Below are positions 1-13,300 of a DNA stretch of 64,000 nt, piece by piece; the first letter of the stretch is position 1, and the number at the start of each line of letters is the position of its first letter. The DNA is taken from positions 1,346,989 to 1,410,988 of the forward strand of contig NC_031467.1 in NCBI RefSeq assembly GCF_000006565.2, given 5' to 3'. The DNA comes from Toxoplasma gondii ME49 (taxonomy: Eukaryota > Apicomplexa > Conoidasida > Eucoccidiorida > Sarcocystidae). Below the pieces are notes generated by a model. The model worked only from the letters and a program-made list of their open reading frames with translations, was not told the origin of the DNA and did not search any database. A program made the translations under genes and the position numbers.

Positions 1-1145
1 AACGCCACCAGCCAAAAAGCAATACGCATACACAATTCGCCCTCAGATGCCGAGGAGCTGCAGGGGTTCCTCGCGACTGCAGAAGTCTAAACCTCCGTCC
101 TTCCCCTAGAACTCTAAGCCGCCACTCTCTCACATGCACCGAAGGATAGAAGATTCAACTTTGACTCTCCTCATACAGTAAAACTTTGCGGGAATTCTCT
201 TCTACAGTGATAAAGACAAACAAATAACCGTATATTTTATATTCTACACTTTCGTTCAAACTCACATCCCCATTCACCACGTGACCATGCACCCGTTGCC
301 AGCAGCTTCGTCAGGAGTTCTAGCTCCAGTTCGTTGCCACGAACCTTTTTCAAGTTCAGGTAAATTTACTTTCGAGAGTACGTCCGTCTTTTCACTAAAA
401 ATCATCTGTACGCACTCGAGGGTCCTGCTAACCTCGCCGCAGTTTTAATTTTTGAGAATGTCACGCTTTGAGAAAGGTTATCGTGCAAAAGTTCAGCAGG
501 CAAGGAAACGGTTGAAGACACGATCGCCTGCCCAAGGCCGGCACTTGGCACCCTAGAGACCCCTCTCAGTGAAGAGGAAAGAACCCAGCTCATAAACTAT
601 GATAAGAAATGTCTCCATTTTCTTCTTCGAGTTTATATTTGGAAACTCAATACGTCGCTTCTTAATGATCAGTAACTTTAGAAGAGAGCTATTTGGCTTA
701 ACAAGTTTGATCTGCCAGCATACACACGAAAGATGTGCTTCACACTGTGCATGTACGGGTGAGGAGCGCTTTTGTCACTGCTGGAAAGTGAACCAGAAGA
801 AGTGGAGTTCTCCCTCTGAAGACGAGACGGAGACTGGAGACACCTTCGCTACTCAGTCGCCTTGTACACGCAACCACCCTTCCCCGAGTGAAATGCCCCG
901 CTGTCTCCCATGCATTTCGCTGACTCAGAGAAGTGAGGAAAACCGGCCAAGGCGTCGTTGTTTCGCGTGCGACAGGCAGAGATACGACGACCCAGTTCTT
1001 CATGACTGCTGCACATCACATTCACTGGACCGCCGAAGACAGCTCGACGAGTTAGATTTCAACGTCTCGCGATATCCAGGGTGCTCCACATTCGCGATTT
1101 GTGCGTTTCTGTAAATCGACAAATGAAGATGGTTGCTCCGCTTAC
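1..1145. other. Presumed last intron and 3' region of the importin-beta gene
   Basis: The last recognised importin-beta exon ends at 1146 on the minus strand, so the final exon, stop codon and 3' untranslated region are expected here. Open frames on both strands (for example 599-1114 plus and 740-1003 minus) show no family resemblance. An acceptor-like TTTACAG on the minus strand near 1110 opens a 35-codon frame in the required phase, but its residues do not resemble an importin-beta C-terminus. Nothing else is recognised. Confidence 0.4.
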
Positions 1146-4100
1146 CCCACAAGTTCAATCGCTTGTTTCACGTTCTCGTCGACGCCTCGCATTTTCGGGC
1201 TCGTCGCAGCGACGGCTTTGACCACATCCAGCATCGCGTTCACGTACAACTTCAACTGCTCCTGCATGCATTTCTCCTTGAAGCTGTACACGATGGACAT
1301 GTACGCCTGGAGAACGCCTTCTCGCAAGTCGTGGATGTACCACAGCCACTCTTCGTTCACCTGTAAAACCAGAAAGAAGTACCTCCGCACACACTCAGTG
1401 CCCCCACAAGATACTAACCTGACAAATGTATCACGAAGCATGCATCTACACAATGCGACCTCCATATAGCTACTCTTCCGTCTATCGAACCGCTAGAGTA
1501 TCCGTCTCTATCTCTTTCCATATCTGCTCTTCACACGCATATAAAATATATATATATATATATATATATATGATGACAGGATGGCGTTATTATTCTTTAT
1601 GCTTTGAGGCAGGAGCCCTTTGCAGCGTTTCTGTTCCTCATTCCGAGTTTTCCTGTCTCTCCCGCGGTTGCTGCACGCAGACGCGCAGACGCCCCGTGTT
1701 GACTGTTGAGAGGTCCGCGTTGGAGACTCGCTGGCGTCTCTGGGGCTTCTCCATCAGTTTTCTCTCTGCTCCGAACAGTGAAAGGTTCGGTGCGGGAAAC
1801 GAATTGTTGCGCATGCAGTTCGAAAGACGCCTTCGCACCTGCCAGTTGCTCGGGCCAACATCGTAGGTTGTGTTGCCTGCTTGGTGGAGAATGGCCATGA
1901 AGGAATCGAGGTAGGGTGCGAAAGCCTCTCCGCCCATCGTCATCGCCGCGTCACCCACAGCGACCATCACGCAGGGCTTCAGCGCGCGCTCGACGTTGGG
2001 GTCCTGCAAATGGCACAGAATAGCAAACCTAACACGAATTAACTGACTTAAATTATTGGGGTTGAATTGTGTAAAACAGGTGGAAGGGCGGAAAGACAGG
2101 GAAAGAAGCACGAGTACACGAAAGGCAGCGAAAACGCGGGGGAGGGTGAGGGGAGGGGGGGAAAGGCAAGGATTCTCGACAGAGCAGGTCAATTTCAAAG
2201 AGAAATAAATGAAACCGAGGACCCAGGAATTCTGCGACGCGCCACCTCAAAAAGCAAGTCTCAGACGACTGCTGCATGCACTGCGGCCGGGAGCTCCTTG
2301 GCGGGAGCAGACACCTCAAACTTGCAATTGAGTTCACGGAAACACGAAGAGAAAGAGCGCGAATGCTCAAAAAGGGGAGACAACGGGAAACGAGGGAAAT
2401 CAACCGAAGGCGAAGTTTCCGTTATCCGACGGAACTTTTGCCTTTCGCGTCTTTGTCATCTCGGGCTCCAGGGAAGGTGAAGAGACCTCTTCAATATCTA
2501 CCAGTGTTGCTTTGTTTATACCCTTTTCCACAGCTTCGTGAAGTGCTCTGCACTCCTCCCCGACAGGCACAACTCGCAGTATCTATTAAATGTTTCTGCA
2601 GCTCGCAGACCTCCCCCACTGATTCGTTTGTTTTTTCTTCCCTCTCTTCGCGTCCTTTGGGGGTCGTATTACCTTTGTCGGAAGCTTGGCCCCGAACCCA
2701 AAACACTCTGCAAACTCCTTCAACCACGCGTCCCCCTGTCTCCTTCATCTCCACTTCTCTTCACTGGTCTCTCGCCCTCTATCCCGCAAAGGAGCCTCCG
2801 CCCTCGAAACATCTTCCCTTCTGTTCATTGCACATCTTCTGCGTCTCTTTCCGTCTCCCCGCTCTTCTCTCCATTCGCTCACCTGCAGCATTTGATACAT
2901 GCGCGCCAAGAGAGGGCTACTGTACGGAGCGAAGGCCGGACCGAGTGCGCGGCTGACGTCGCCCACGAGTTCGACGCAGATTCGGACAGTCTGCAGTTCG
3001 TCGGTGGTGCTGCTTCCAGAAGTCGCCGCAGCAGCCCCGGCGCCTCCACCCGAGCTCCCTGCTGCAGACCCTGTCGAGTTCTCTAAACCGGAGGCAATGA
3101 TGCAGACGATGTCTTCTGCGAAAGCCGCTGTCGAAGGACCCGACGCATTCACCAGTGCAGACGTCGCCAGCAGCGCGTCGTTCGTGATGCTCTCGCTTGC
3201 CGAGCAACTCAGCTGACCCGCAGTGCCCGGTGGCGCATTCGCCGGGGGCGACCCGCGGAAAATCTGAAACGGCGCAAGTGCGCACACAGGCGACTTAGCA
3301 AAAAATCCATGAGGAAAGCTCACGAGACGGGGAAACGACGGAGAAACAGAACGGCCTTGGAGAGGACGAACGAGGCAACAGACACCTTGTTCCAGTCAAA
3401 TTCCAGTGGGACAGAGAACGAGGCACCCTTGAGCGACACTTGCATGCAACAGCGCCACGAGAGGGTGGGGAGTGCGGACCCTGGCGCTGTGTTTTGCCAG
3501 TTGGGGCAAGTCCCGTTTTCCCCTTTTAAGCCTTGAATATATTTAACCAAAGAACGCATACTTTGCAGCACGACGACCGCGGAGATCTCTTCAGAGAACC
3601 CGCGGTGACGAGCGAAAAACGTTCGTAACCACAGACGCCACAGCCACACACGCCCCGCATGCTTTCCCTTCCACTTCTTACTCGTGCTAGACATGCCCAT
3701 ATCTGCGACGCCACTGGCTGGACCTGGTCTCCGAGGCGCAGACAGAGAATTTGGATGACCCCGCAGAGAAGACCTGCGAAACGGGAGGAAACCGCAGTTG
3801 ATAAGGGCGATTCGACGACTGGACGAAGCAGCGGTTTCCGTGAATCTGCATGCGCTCTCCTCTTCAAGCCCATGCATGCACAGGCACCCTTGCCAAGGCA
3901 CTCTCCCCACACTGGATGCACACAAACATACAACCTATATTCGCATACACGGAGACACTTCAAAAAGTTACGAAAGAAGGTGAACACAGGACGTTTGAAG
4001 GAAGTCAATAGCCCAAATGTACTCAAGTGAAGACGTACAAATAAAGGTGAAAGATACGTGGACACCTCCCGCTCTGTATCGATGCACGCATGCAGCGGTT

Positions 4101-7100
4101 TTGAAAAGTCTCTTTGTACATCTGAAGTATCGGGTGTCAGAAACTGCCTCTCCCAACAGACCAGCATGTCTCGCTCCGTCTGTCTATCGCTCCGTCAACA
4201 CACCCGACGGTTACTGCTCTCGCCACTTCAAGCTCGCACTAATAAAACATATACATATATATATATATATATATGTATGAACTGTACAGCATGTAACGAA
4301 ACCTGAAGGAAGCACATGATGTTCTCTTTCAGTTCCTCGTGGTGCACGGAATCCACTCGTGACAGCATAGCTGCTGGGGTGTCCCGCAGACTGCCCCGCG
4401 TTCTACGTCTTTGACCACCGTTTGTCAACTCCTTGGTGCTGTGCCTGAATTCCAGTTCATCGTTTGCTTTCTCGCTTTCCGCTAATTCGCATGTGTCTTC
4501 TCGCGCACCCTGTCGCTGACGCGTCGCCTCGTTGGCCTCAAACATGAAGGACTGAGAAAGCTGCTGAACAAAGTGATCGAGGAGCTTCAGCATCGACGGC
4601 TTGCAGCTCTCGCCTACAGCGCCGCAAACGAGAAAAACAAAGAGCTAACACTGAGCAAAGACACAGACGCCCCAAACATGTTCCTGCGAAACTGCTGGCG
4701 CGCATCGAGCGGCCTTCGACGTCGACTGCCAGCTTCAACAACTCAGTGATGTGCGACATAACTCGGATGCCACGAGCGCTTCTTCCATTTAACACGGGGG
4801 GGGGGGGGTAAATTGGAGAGAACAAAGTGAAAAGAGAAAACATGTTGCACACGACTCGAAGCGGAACTCGGAGAAACAGAAGCACAAAGATCCACACCGA
4901 CATCGCCGTCGTTGTGCGTGGCGTAGACGCGAAAAATCATGAAAAGGCGACCGGAAGTATAAAACGAAAAGAGAAGCATTTCCGTCATGTGTGATGACAT
5001 GGAGCATACAGAGGAAAGAAACCCATACTCGCTTAGAAGAAAGCACGGAGTCCAGAGAGCACAAAAAAACACAAAGAATCGCAAAGAAGGACTACATCAT
5101 ATATGCATATATATATATATATATGTATATGCGGCGACAATGCCTTCTTTATTGTCGTGGAAGACTGGAATTCCTGATCAGGGATGATGGAAAAACTTGT
5201 AACTATGCCGTTTTCTCGTCAAAAATAAATCGAGTATCTCTTCATGCATGCATGCACTCACCCGCATTGTTGATGAGAGCCCCCAGGCAGTTGAAAGCAG
5301 CGTCTCGAAGACTGCGTTCGTCCTGAAGGAGAAAGGCGACAAAGGAAACAAAGCGTGAAACGACACACCGAGAAAGAAGACAGCCGAAGACAATCGAAGC
5401 CTCTGGGGGAGAGAGTAGCGGAGCAGTGAAGAGAGACAGAGACGCAGAAGGGCGATGACACACTCTGCTGTGAAATCTCTCAAGCCACCCACGCGGCTCC
5501 ATAAGAAGACAAGAAACGAGAAGACGAGAATGGAGGACGTCACTGCCTCGAATCTCCCAACAAGGCGCATTTCTAAAACACTGAATAAAACAACCTTGTC
5601 ACCACCGCTCTCTCTCGTAGGCGTCCACGAAAGCTGACCCACACATGCAGATCCGCACCATATATCTCAACAGACACCAAAACGAGATCTTCAGACGCAG
5701 GCACCTACACGTATGTAAGTATATATGTATACATATGCATATTTGTGTGTAAATACCTATGCGTATTTGGATATATGAGCATCTATGCATGTCTGCATGG
5801 CGCACGAAGAGAGAGCTGAGTTTTCTCGCATATCTATGTACATGTTTTGTGCATTTGAGAAAGTATCGCGGTTGTCCTCCTGCTGACGGCTTTTGTCTCA
5901 GGAATCACGTGGACTCGAGTTGGACCCCGAGCGCAAGAAATCGTGAGGCATGTCCTGTTCTTACAGCGTCTGCGCGCTCAGATACTTGAATGAGCGCGTC
6001 GCACAGTCGCTGGAAGAGCGGATCGAGAGGTGTCGACGCAGGTCGCTCGCCGTCGCCAGCAGTCATGTGGTCTGCCAGTTCGTGCAGAAGCCAGCAGACA
6101 TTGACGGCTACTCGCGGCTGGTCGAGAAGGCGCCGAACAATCGCTGCGAGCAGCGAGTTGCTTTCGACCACGACGGTGCCGTCTGCATTCACGAGTTTCT
6201 GCAGAACGACGGGTGTGTGAAACTGCGCAATGCGCCCCAACGTCCAGGCCGCCGTGTCGCGTACGGCGACAGAAGAGTCTTGCAGGACGTCGACGAGCGA
6301 CGCAAAAGACTCTTCAACGAGAGGCTTCAGCGCCTCCGTGTCCGGACCTTCCATCACGCTCCCGAATGCCAAGACGGCCGCCTCGCGCCGCGTCCAGTCT
6401 GGGCTCGCGAAGTTCTCAGAGACGAATTGAATCACCGGCGGCAAAATGTCGTTCTTCACTACCTGAAGAGAGAAGCGAGGGGGCGCGAACGAGGCGGGGA
6501 AAGTGGAAGAACAGGAAGAGACGCGCGCGAAGACACCACTCACGAACCCCCAGAGACACACCGAAAACAGGAGGCGCTGCGGGGAGGGGAGGCGGAAGAT
6601 GAGGTTGTGGAGAGAGGAGCAGGCGAGAGCAGGGAAGAAGAGACGAAGAACACGAGGCAACAAGTCACACACACAGACCCAGAGATCTGCCCCGCGTTCC
6701 TGCGAATCGGAGACACCCTCATCAGGATATCTCTCTTCTGCGTCTCCCGCTGTTCCCTTCTTCTCTTTCGACCTTCGCGCTCTCTCCCTTGTCCACTTTT
6801 CGTTCGCGTTCTTCTCTCTCCCTTTTCTCTCTCCCCTTTCTCTCTCTGTCTTTCCTCTCCTCTCTCTTCTGCGTCTCCGTTTTCTGCCTCCTCTGTCCTT
6901 GCTCTCGTTTCTCCTGTCTCCTTCGCACCTGCGCGCAGAGTCCGAGACATGTGCCCGCAGCCATGGCGGCAGTCCACGAGTCTGCGGCGTCTGTCTCTTC
7001 GCTGTCTTGTTGGGTCAGGGTGTTGAGGAGAATCGGAAGAAGAAACGGGAGAGCTTGTTTGACGATGTGACAGTTCCGCGGCACAGCGCTCTCGGCGCCG

Positions 7101-8910
7101 TCTGCGCCCAGAGCAGCAGCTTCTTCTTCTTGCTGCTGAATGTCGATCTCCACATCCGCAATCGTGTTCCATAACTCCATCGCCGCAATGCACACGCTGG
7201 CGTCGCCACTCTTCAGCGCCTCCCAGGAGAGTGGACCGACCCCACTCATGTACGGCTCGAGCATCGAGTAGTACTCTTCTGCGACCTTGACGAGGCACTC
7301 GAAAGCCGACACCTGCACGGCCTGGTGCGCCACCTTTGTGTTCTCCAACACCACTTGAATGATGTATTCGCGCTCCGTCTACGAGAACAGACAACGCGCG
7401 GCGACTCCGAGCTCTTCAGCAGAGAGCTCGCATCTCTTTCTCGCTCTCACGCGGAACGGCAGACGCGTCCAAACGCCCGGAAACAGCGCGTCGGAGAAAC
7501 ACTCACGAGGGCGATAAGGAGAGAGAGGGAGTGGGGGAGAGGGAGAGAAGCAAAAACAGAGGATGAAGGAAGAAGCGAAGCCGTAACGGCAGACAGAGTC
7601 CACAGGCAAGCAATCAAGATGGGAGGCGACACACGCCTCGTCCCTTTCTCCGTTGCCGCGGGAGGCGTGAGGTCGCAAGCGACACAGACAGTAAGCGAAA
7701 ACAAAAAGAAAGAAAACAGTGGAACATCTGCCTCGAGAGAGTCCACAGTATCTGGACGGAACGAAGCTTACCTGGTTCTCGAAGTTTTTCTTTGAAAAAA
7801 TCAGAGCGTGGTAAAGAGCCTTGAGAGCTGCAACTTTCAGCTGTACATCCTCGTCCTTCATGCCTGCAGTCGCACACAAGAGAGCATTTCTTTCGATTCC
7901 TCTTTTCCAACCTTTCAGAGACTCAAAGACTTCTTTGATGTCATTAGGTTTTAATAAAGAGACTATGCAAAACCACACTCAATCCGCCGGTCTCGCTTCA
8001 CACAAGGCTCGATTCGCTCCTATGGCTAGTGCCTGCGACCGCACATGCAGAGACAGGCAACACGAGCCTTTTCCTTCTCTGGAGTGCACGAGTCTTTCTC
8101 TGCATGCGTCTGAGTCTTCACACGAGGGCCGAATCAACAGAGATTTCCCCACAGTGTTGAACTCTGGTGATCCTGTTCTCGAGATGAATGCTTCGGTCCG
8201 TTTCAAAGAACCGCGAGATCTCTGGCCACGATCCATTCTCGCACCTCCATCGGTTCTTCTCCCCTCTCTCCATCTTTCTTTCTGCGCTCTTCTCCCTCTT
8301 TCTCTTCTTCACGACCCCACCTATCCTTCCTCTGCCCTCTCCTCGTCTGCACGCTCGTTGTTTTTCCCTCTTTTGTCTGGTCCTCTAACCGCGTACCCTG
8401 AACGACGGCGGTGAGGATGTTGTTGCAGTGAGCCTCGCTCAAAACGTCTGCAGGGTCTTCGCCAGTCTCCTCCACTATGTCTGCGTGTTCCTCGCACAAG
8501 TAGGAGAGACATGTCAGCGCGTTGCGCCCAAACACCTTGCGGTGTACAGACACCCCGTCCGCCTGCGCGTTCGCCTCCGGAGTCATCGTCGCTTCTGTCA
8601 CGAGCGTCAAGAGGAAGGGCAAAAGCTCGGGGAAGCCGTCGCCCGGCAGCTCGATTCTCCCGATCTTCGACAACACCTGGCACACTGCATTCGCCACCTG
8701 GGAGTAACACAAAACGCAAAAGGCACATACCGCAGACCCTCAATGACGCTTCCCTCCTGTGAACGCACAGACAGCGAGAGGGCTGCGCAAGCATGCGCGT
8801 CTACCACTTTAGAGAGATGAAGAAGCAGAGGCGCAGTACTTACAGATGGACATGCGCGTACGGCTTCACAATGCCAAAAAAACATATACACGCATACATA
8901 TGCGCAGACA

Positions 8911-8949
<39 letters not shown>

Positions 8950-10361
8950 AGGGAAATTCTGGATCTACACGATGTAGACATGCGCGCTTGCACGCATGCT
9001 TTGTTAAACTGAAACGCACTTGGATGTGTTCGGTTTTGATCGCAGCGAGGAGCTGCAGGCGCATCGCCTGTTTCGCCGCTTCGGCGACTGCGCGCCACTT
9101 GTCTGCCGCTGCACTGTCGAGGACGACATCCTGAAAAAAAGAAAACATCTCGCATTTTCTCAAGATGTTCTCAGCCGTGAATACAAAGCGCCCCTCACAG
9201 TTCTCTGCGCACCACATGCAGTCTGTTTTTCCAGTCCTGGATCTTCTGTTCTCTCTGCTCTACGACGCGTCGAGCGACACCCGTCTCTCCCAGCCTCGAA
9301 GAGAATTCTTCCCTCGTGTCGATTTGCCGACATTCAACACCCAGTTCGAGACGCAGCCTCAGGATCGAATTGACACTGTGGTGCACATGACGCCCTCCTC
9401 TTCCGTAGACTTTTCTTCGATTCACAAGGCTCGAGAACTTTTACTGAAATTCCCGTTCGTCAACTGCCGCCTGGAGAGAGCGCGTTCGCGCTCTCCACGA
9501 CAGACACATGGCCTTTGCCCTGCGGGCGCCGAGTCCGTTTGGAGAAAGTGTGCGTATTTTTGCATGAATTTTCACTTTTTTTCTGCTTTTTTTCTCGATA
9601 TTGACGTCTATTCCTTCAGGCATTCTCTGCGACGCTCAGCAGGTATTTTAAGAATTTGGGGAAAAAGTGTATTGGCAGAATAAACTTGAGGAAGCACGGC
9701 CGGCGTCAACAAGAATCTGCAAGGCATCAACTGGATGTCCTCAGAAAATCTTTTCCTTCTGCTCAGCTGGAGACCAACACCCCTCTACGATGTTCCTCGA
9801 TAATCTACGCCCTTGGCGAACCCATGTGTCAGGATTTCGCCTTGCCCCAGCTCCCGAGGTTTCGCAGAGGCTCTGTTCTGGACCACGAACGAGTTGCTTC
9901 CTAAGCCTTTTCTCACATTTTCTTTGGTCAGTCAGACACAGGAGATCTCGTAGCTTCAGTCTACACACTCTTGTTTGCGGCCTTCTTCGGCGCGCGGAAT
10001 CGGCGTCTTCCAGCCTTGCTCTCTGCTCCCGACCCGTCTGCTGCGTCTAGGTCTGTGCAGCAGCCGCCGACCGGCTTTCTCCAGTTACCTTGGCACTGAT
10101 GCAGTTCTTGAAGGTGACGGCTGCGATTTGCTTCGCCAGAAGTTGCTCCTGAACTTGGAGCGGATCTGCCGAGAGCTGCGCGTCGAGGACTCTCGCGAGA
10201 GAGATGAGAAAAAGACTGAAGTCCCCGTCGCGCGCGCCGACCAACTGCTGCTCCGCCTGCTCGCGAACCTGCTGGCGAGGGTCCAGCGTCGAAACCAGCA
10301 GCTGCTGCATCAGCTGCAAAGAGGCGCGGTCGCCCTCATCCGTCTGCCCCGCAGTCGCCAT
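1146..10361 (-). CDS. Importin beta-1 / karyopherin beta homologue (12 exons, 3' end incomplete)
   Basis: Nuclear-import receptor that carries cargo with importin-alpha through the nuclear pore and is released by RanGTP. Exons in coding order: 10361-10089, 9130-9020, 8697-8397, 7863-7772, 7378-6929, 6462-5986, 5322-5262, 4613-4303, about 3586-3548, 3263-2883, 2003-1839 and 1360-1146; phases agree across the joins. The start MATAGQTDEG opens a typical importin-beta N-terminus, with repeated HEAT helices after it. Exon 6 carries the most conserved stretch (PDWTRREAAVLAFGSVMEG, then VRDTAAWTLGRI), matching importin-beta HEAT repeats that bind importin-alpha. About 958 residues are accounted for, against about 870 in animals; the surplus includes a Ser/Gly/Ala-rich insert in exon 10. 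The left edge of exon 9 is uncertain. Exon 12 ends at a good donor (GTGGG|GTAAGC) in phase 2, so a further C-terminal exon should lie below position 1140; I could not find it. Divergently arranged with the histidyl-tRNA synthetase gene. Confidence 0.88.
1546..1571. repeat. (AT)n microsatellite in importin-beta intron 11
   Basis: Thirteen AT dinucleotides, inside the intron between exons 11 and 12. One of several similar tracts found in introns across the window. Confidence 0.9.
4255..4274. repeat. (AT)n microsatellite in importin-beta intron 8
   Basis: Ten AT dinucleotides about 30 bases past the exon 8 donor (at 4302 on the minus strand), flanked by ATAC and GTAT. Confidence 0.9.
5107..5124. 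repeat. (AT)n microsatellite in importin-beta intron 7
   Basis: Nine AT dinucleotides directly following ATATGC, within the intron between exons 7 and 8. Confidence 0.85.
8914..8945. repeat. (AT)n microsatellite in importin-beta intron 2
   Basis: Sixteen AT dinucleotides following TGC, about 75 bases inside the donor of exon 2 on the minus strand. Longest AT tract in the window. Confidence 0.9.
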
Positions 10362-13300
10362 TTCCAGAGCGTTCAGTGAAAGAACCGAGACAAGGAGCGG
10401 AGACAGACGGCGCACGACGGAGGAGACAGGAGAACGCGAGAGGAGGGAGGAAGAGGAGGGACAGGAGACACAGGAGAGAAATAGAAACGACAGAAGACAC
10501 AAGGAAGCGAGAAAGGGAGGAGAGAGAGAGAGGAGAGCCAGAAGACGCGAAAGAAAGACAGGAGAAAGAAGGGAGAGTAGTGGAACAAAGGAGACAGACA
10601 GGAAGACCAGGCGTGGAGGGGAGACAACGGAGGACGAAGAAGGGGGGCAGACAGAGGAGGAGACACACGTCAACGAGACAGAAGAAGAGCTGAACACAAG
10701 AGCGCCAGAAACCGAGGAAAGAAAGAGAGCTCACGCAGAGAGGGCGAGAAGGACTGGATGAGGCCCGTGAAGACGGAGAGACAGGCTTCGAGACTTCGAG
10801 TTACACAGGCGTTTCGCCAGTAGAAGAGGAGACGAGAAAAGGAAGCGAAACCACGACTTCGAATCCGACGAAGCTCGTGTATCTCCTGAACAGAGAGGTC
10901 CTGTCTCCCGCACAGTCTGCCTGTCTCCAAAGTTGCTCGAATATCGGGGCCGCAAAGCCCCCCGGATTTGCAGGCGCCGCAGGCACACCTGGGTCTTGAT
11001 CACTGTCTCGCCGAAGAAGGCCTCGTTGTCTTCATTCTCTCCTCGACTGCGACTCTCCTTGTTCTCCCCTCAAACTCTCCGCCAGCGAACTGTGTCGGCC
11101 TGCGCCGATAGAGGAGACGACGCGAAGACAGTTTTACAGCGACACACTGTTCTGCCACCAAGAGTGCAGTTCTCAGTCGCTCTCTGTCTCCTTTCTGCTT
11201 CCTTCGTTCAGCGCTGTGTGGCTGGGGCAAGGTCTCTGGAGTCCGCCGAGGAGTCTCCCCGCGCCTCGGACTCCGCCGTGGCGGCGCGCGACCGCTGTCG
11301 GAGAGAGAGAGAGATCGCCCTGAGTCGGCGGGGATCGCCGCAGGTCGCCTGTCCGCGAGGTACGCCGAGCGCCAGAGAGGGAAGGAGGCGCAACTCGTCG
11401 AGATCGAGGACGCGGAGAACAGAGGAGCTGCCGACTCGCCCGAGCGCGGCAAAGGCTGCGACTGTGCCCGGAGGAGAGAGGCGCAGGCGCAGCGCCTCGC
11501 GGGCTGTACAGAGGCTCGGGTACAGAAACGGTGCACCTTTGAGGAGACGAACGAGGAGCGACCAGAAGAAGTCGCGTACCGAGAGACTGTTTTTGACGAG
11601 GAAGACGAGAGACTTTGGAGCACACGGGGCGAGGAGGCGCGGAAGGCAGAGGCGCGGAAGGCAGAGGCGCTGCGCCGTTAGAGCCGAGACAAGCCGTTGG
11701 GCGAGTCGACTCGCGACAAGAAGCAACGAGAAAGTGAAAAGGTTTATGAGCAGTGAAGACTGGGGAGGACTTTCGAGACGGAGGTTATCGGTAGCAAGAG
11801 CGGACTGGGGAGCGGCGCGCGCGCGTTAGCAGAATTCCAAAGACGCTGGCGAATCAAGGCGACGCACACCGTGGGGAAAAGTGTCGAGAAGGCGCGAAAA
11901 GAGAAAGGCGTCGGGACCCGTGGTTTTTCACGCGTGCGCGGGAGCGAGGGAAAGACGAGAAAAATGCTTGTGCGGGAAAACGCAGGTCCGCAAACGGGAG
12001 CCGGAAGACCGAGACCCGAAAGTTTCTTTTCGCAGCAAAACCTCCAGGAAACACCTGTGCGGGTGGGGGCGGTCAACAGAGCTGTAGAGACACCGTAGAG
12101 CGCCGGCGACCGAGCGCTGTTCGCCCGAGCAGAGTTTTCGAAACTCTTTCGCGTTCCCGCACAATCTCCGCCTCACTCTCCAGTTGGAGTTGCGTCTGAG
12201 CCGCCGCGAGCGGGAAAGACGAGTCGGAATGGAAGAAACGCTCCTTTGCTTCCTGGCGAGAAAACGCGTTGCGAAGCCGCGCAGGCCACCGCACACGCTG
12301 CCTGGTCACCTCGGCAAAAAAGAGGAAAGCTACAACCCCCTCTTCCCCCCTCACTTTTCCTGCGCCCCCCTGGTCGACGACGCGGACTGCGCAGGCGAGA
12401 GAAGAAGCCCTCGCTCGTAGCCTGGTCTCGCGCAGCTCTTGCGCGAAAAAAGACGAGGAAAAAGAGAGACCCGAAAGGCAGGAGCGACGTGGATCTCCTG
12501 CCCTCTCCTTTGTCGTGAAGTCGTCCACCCGGGTGTCTCTCCTGTGCCGAGCATAGGCGTCAGAGAGAGGTCGAATTCCTCTCCCGAGGACTTGCACCCG
12601 GGACCCCAGGTTCGACGGTGTCTCGTCAGCTGTGCATGAACCAAGGAAAAGACGCTGTATTCCTCGCTTTAGCGACGAAGTTCTGCCTGTTCTGCTCCAG
12701 AGGGCTCTCTTTTTTACGGTTGCTTGACCGGATTTCCTTCTCCGAAGCCCCAGTCTCCTCCCGCCAGTCCACGAGTGTGTCGCCGGCGGCTTTGCGCAGA
12801 AACAGGGCCTCTTGGAGCAGCCGCCAAAGCCTCGCAAAAACCGGATCTTCCTCCAGGGTCCCTTAGCTCGCCTCTCTTCTCTCCACAGACACTACCGCGG
12901 AAAGCGCAGAAGCTCAGAAGAGGGAGGCGAGAGAGATCATACCCTCCAGGCAGCCTTCCGCGAGTTCAACAGTCTGACGCCTCGCCGCCCCTCCTCCCCG
13001 CCCCTCGGCGGCTCTCTCTTCGGTTATGCGCGCTATTTCCTTCCTTCCCTCCTCAACTCACCTTCCACGACGTTTGATAGAAAACCGACGGAAGCAGAGC
13101 ACGCGGTAGAAACTCCTCTGCCCGTGAGACGTCGAAGGACAGTCGGCGTCGAGCGTTCAGCTCCGCGTCGAAGGGGAAGAAGTCCACAAAAGCATTTCTT
13201 GCTTCCCTCTGAAAGCCGAACAGGGATCGAGTCGAAGGAAATGAGTGGAAGCGCACGATACAAACAGGGCGTCTGTGCAGCGCAGACGAGAGGAGTGCAT

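Noticed and set aside
599..1114. 171-codon open frame, plus strand
   Set aside because: Antisense to the presumed last intron and 3' region of importin-beta; no recognisable motif, Cys-rich by composition only.
10933..11829. 298-codon open frame, plus strand, in the divergent spacer
   Set aside because: Arg/Ser/Ala-rich product of GC-rich sequence, with equally long frames on the other strand; no domain and no start context.
12551..12610. Possible tRNA T-arm (GGTCGAATTCC)
   Set aside because: The stem does not pair with a 7-base loop in the tRNA register, and no acceptor or anticodon arms fit around it.
12073..12837. 254-codon open frame, minus strand
   Set aside because: Same GC-rich spacer, no domain resemblance, and overlapping frames in all phases.
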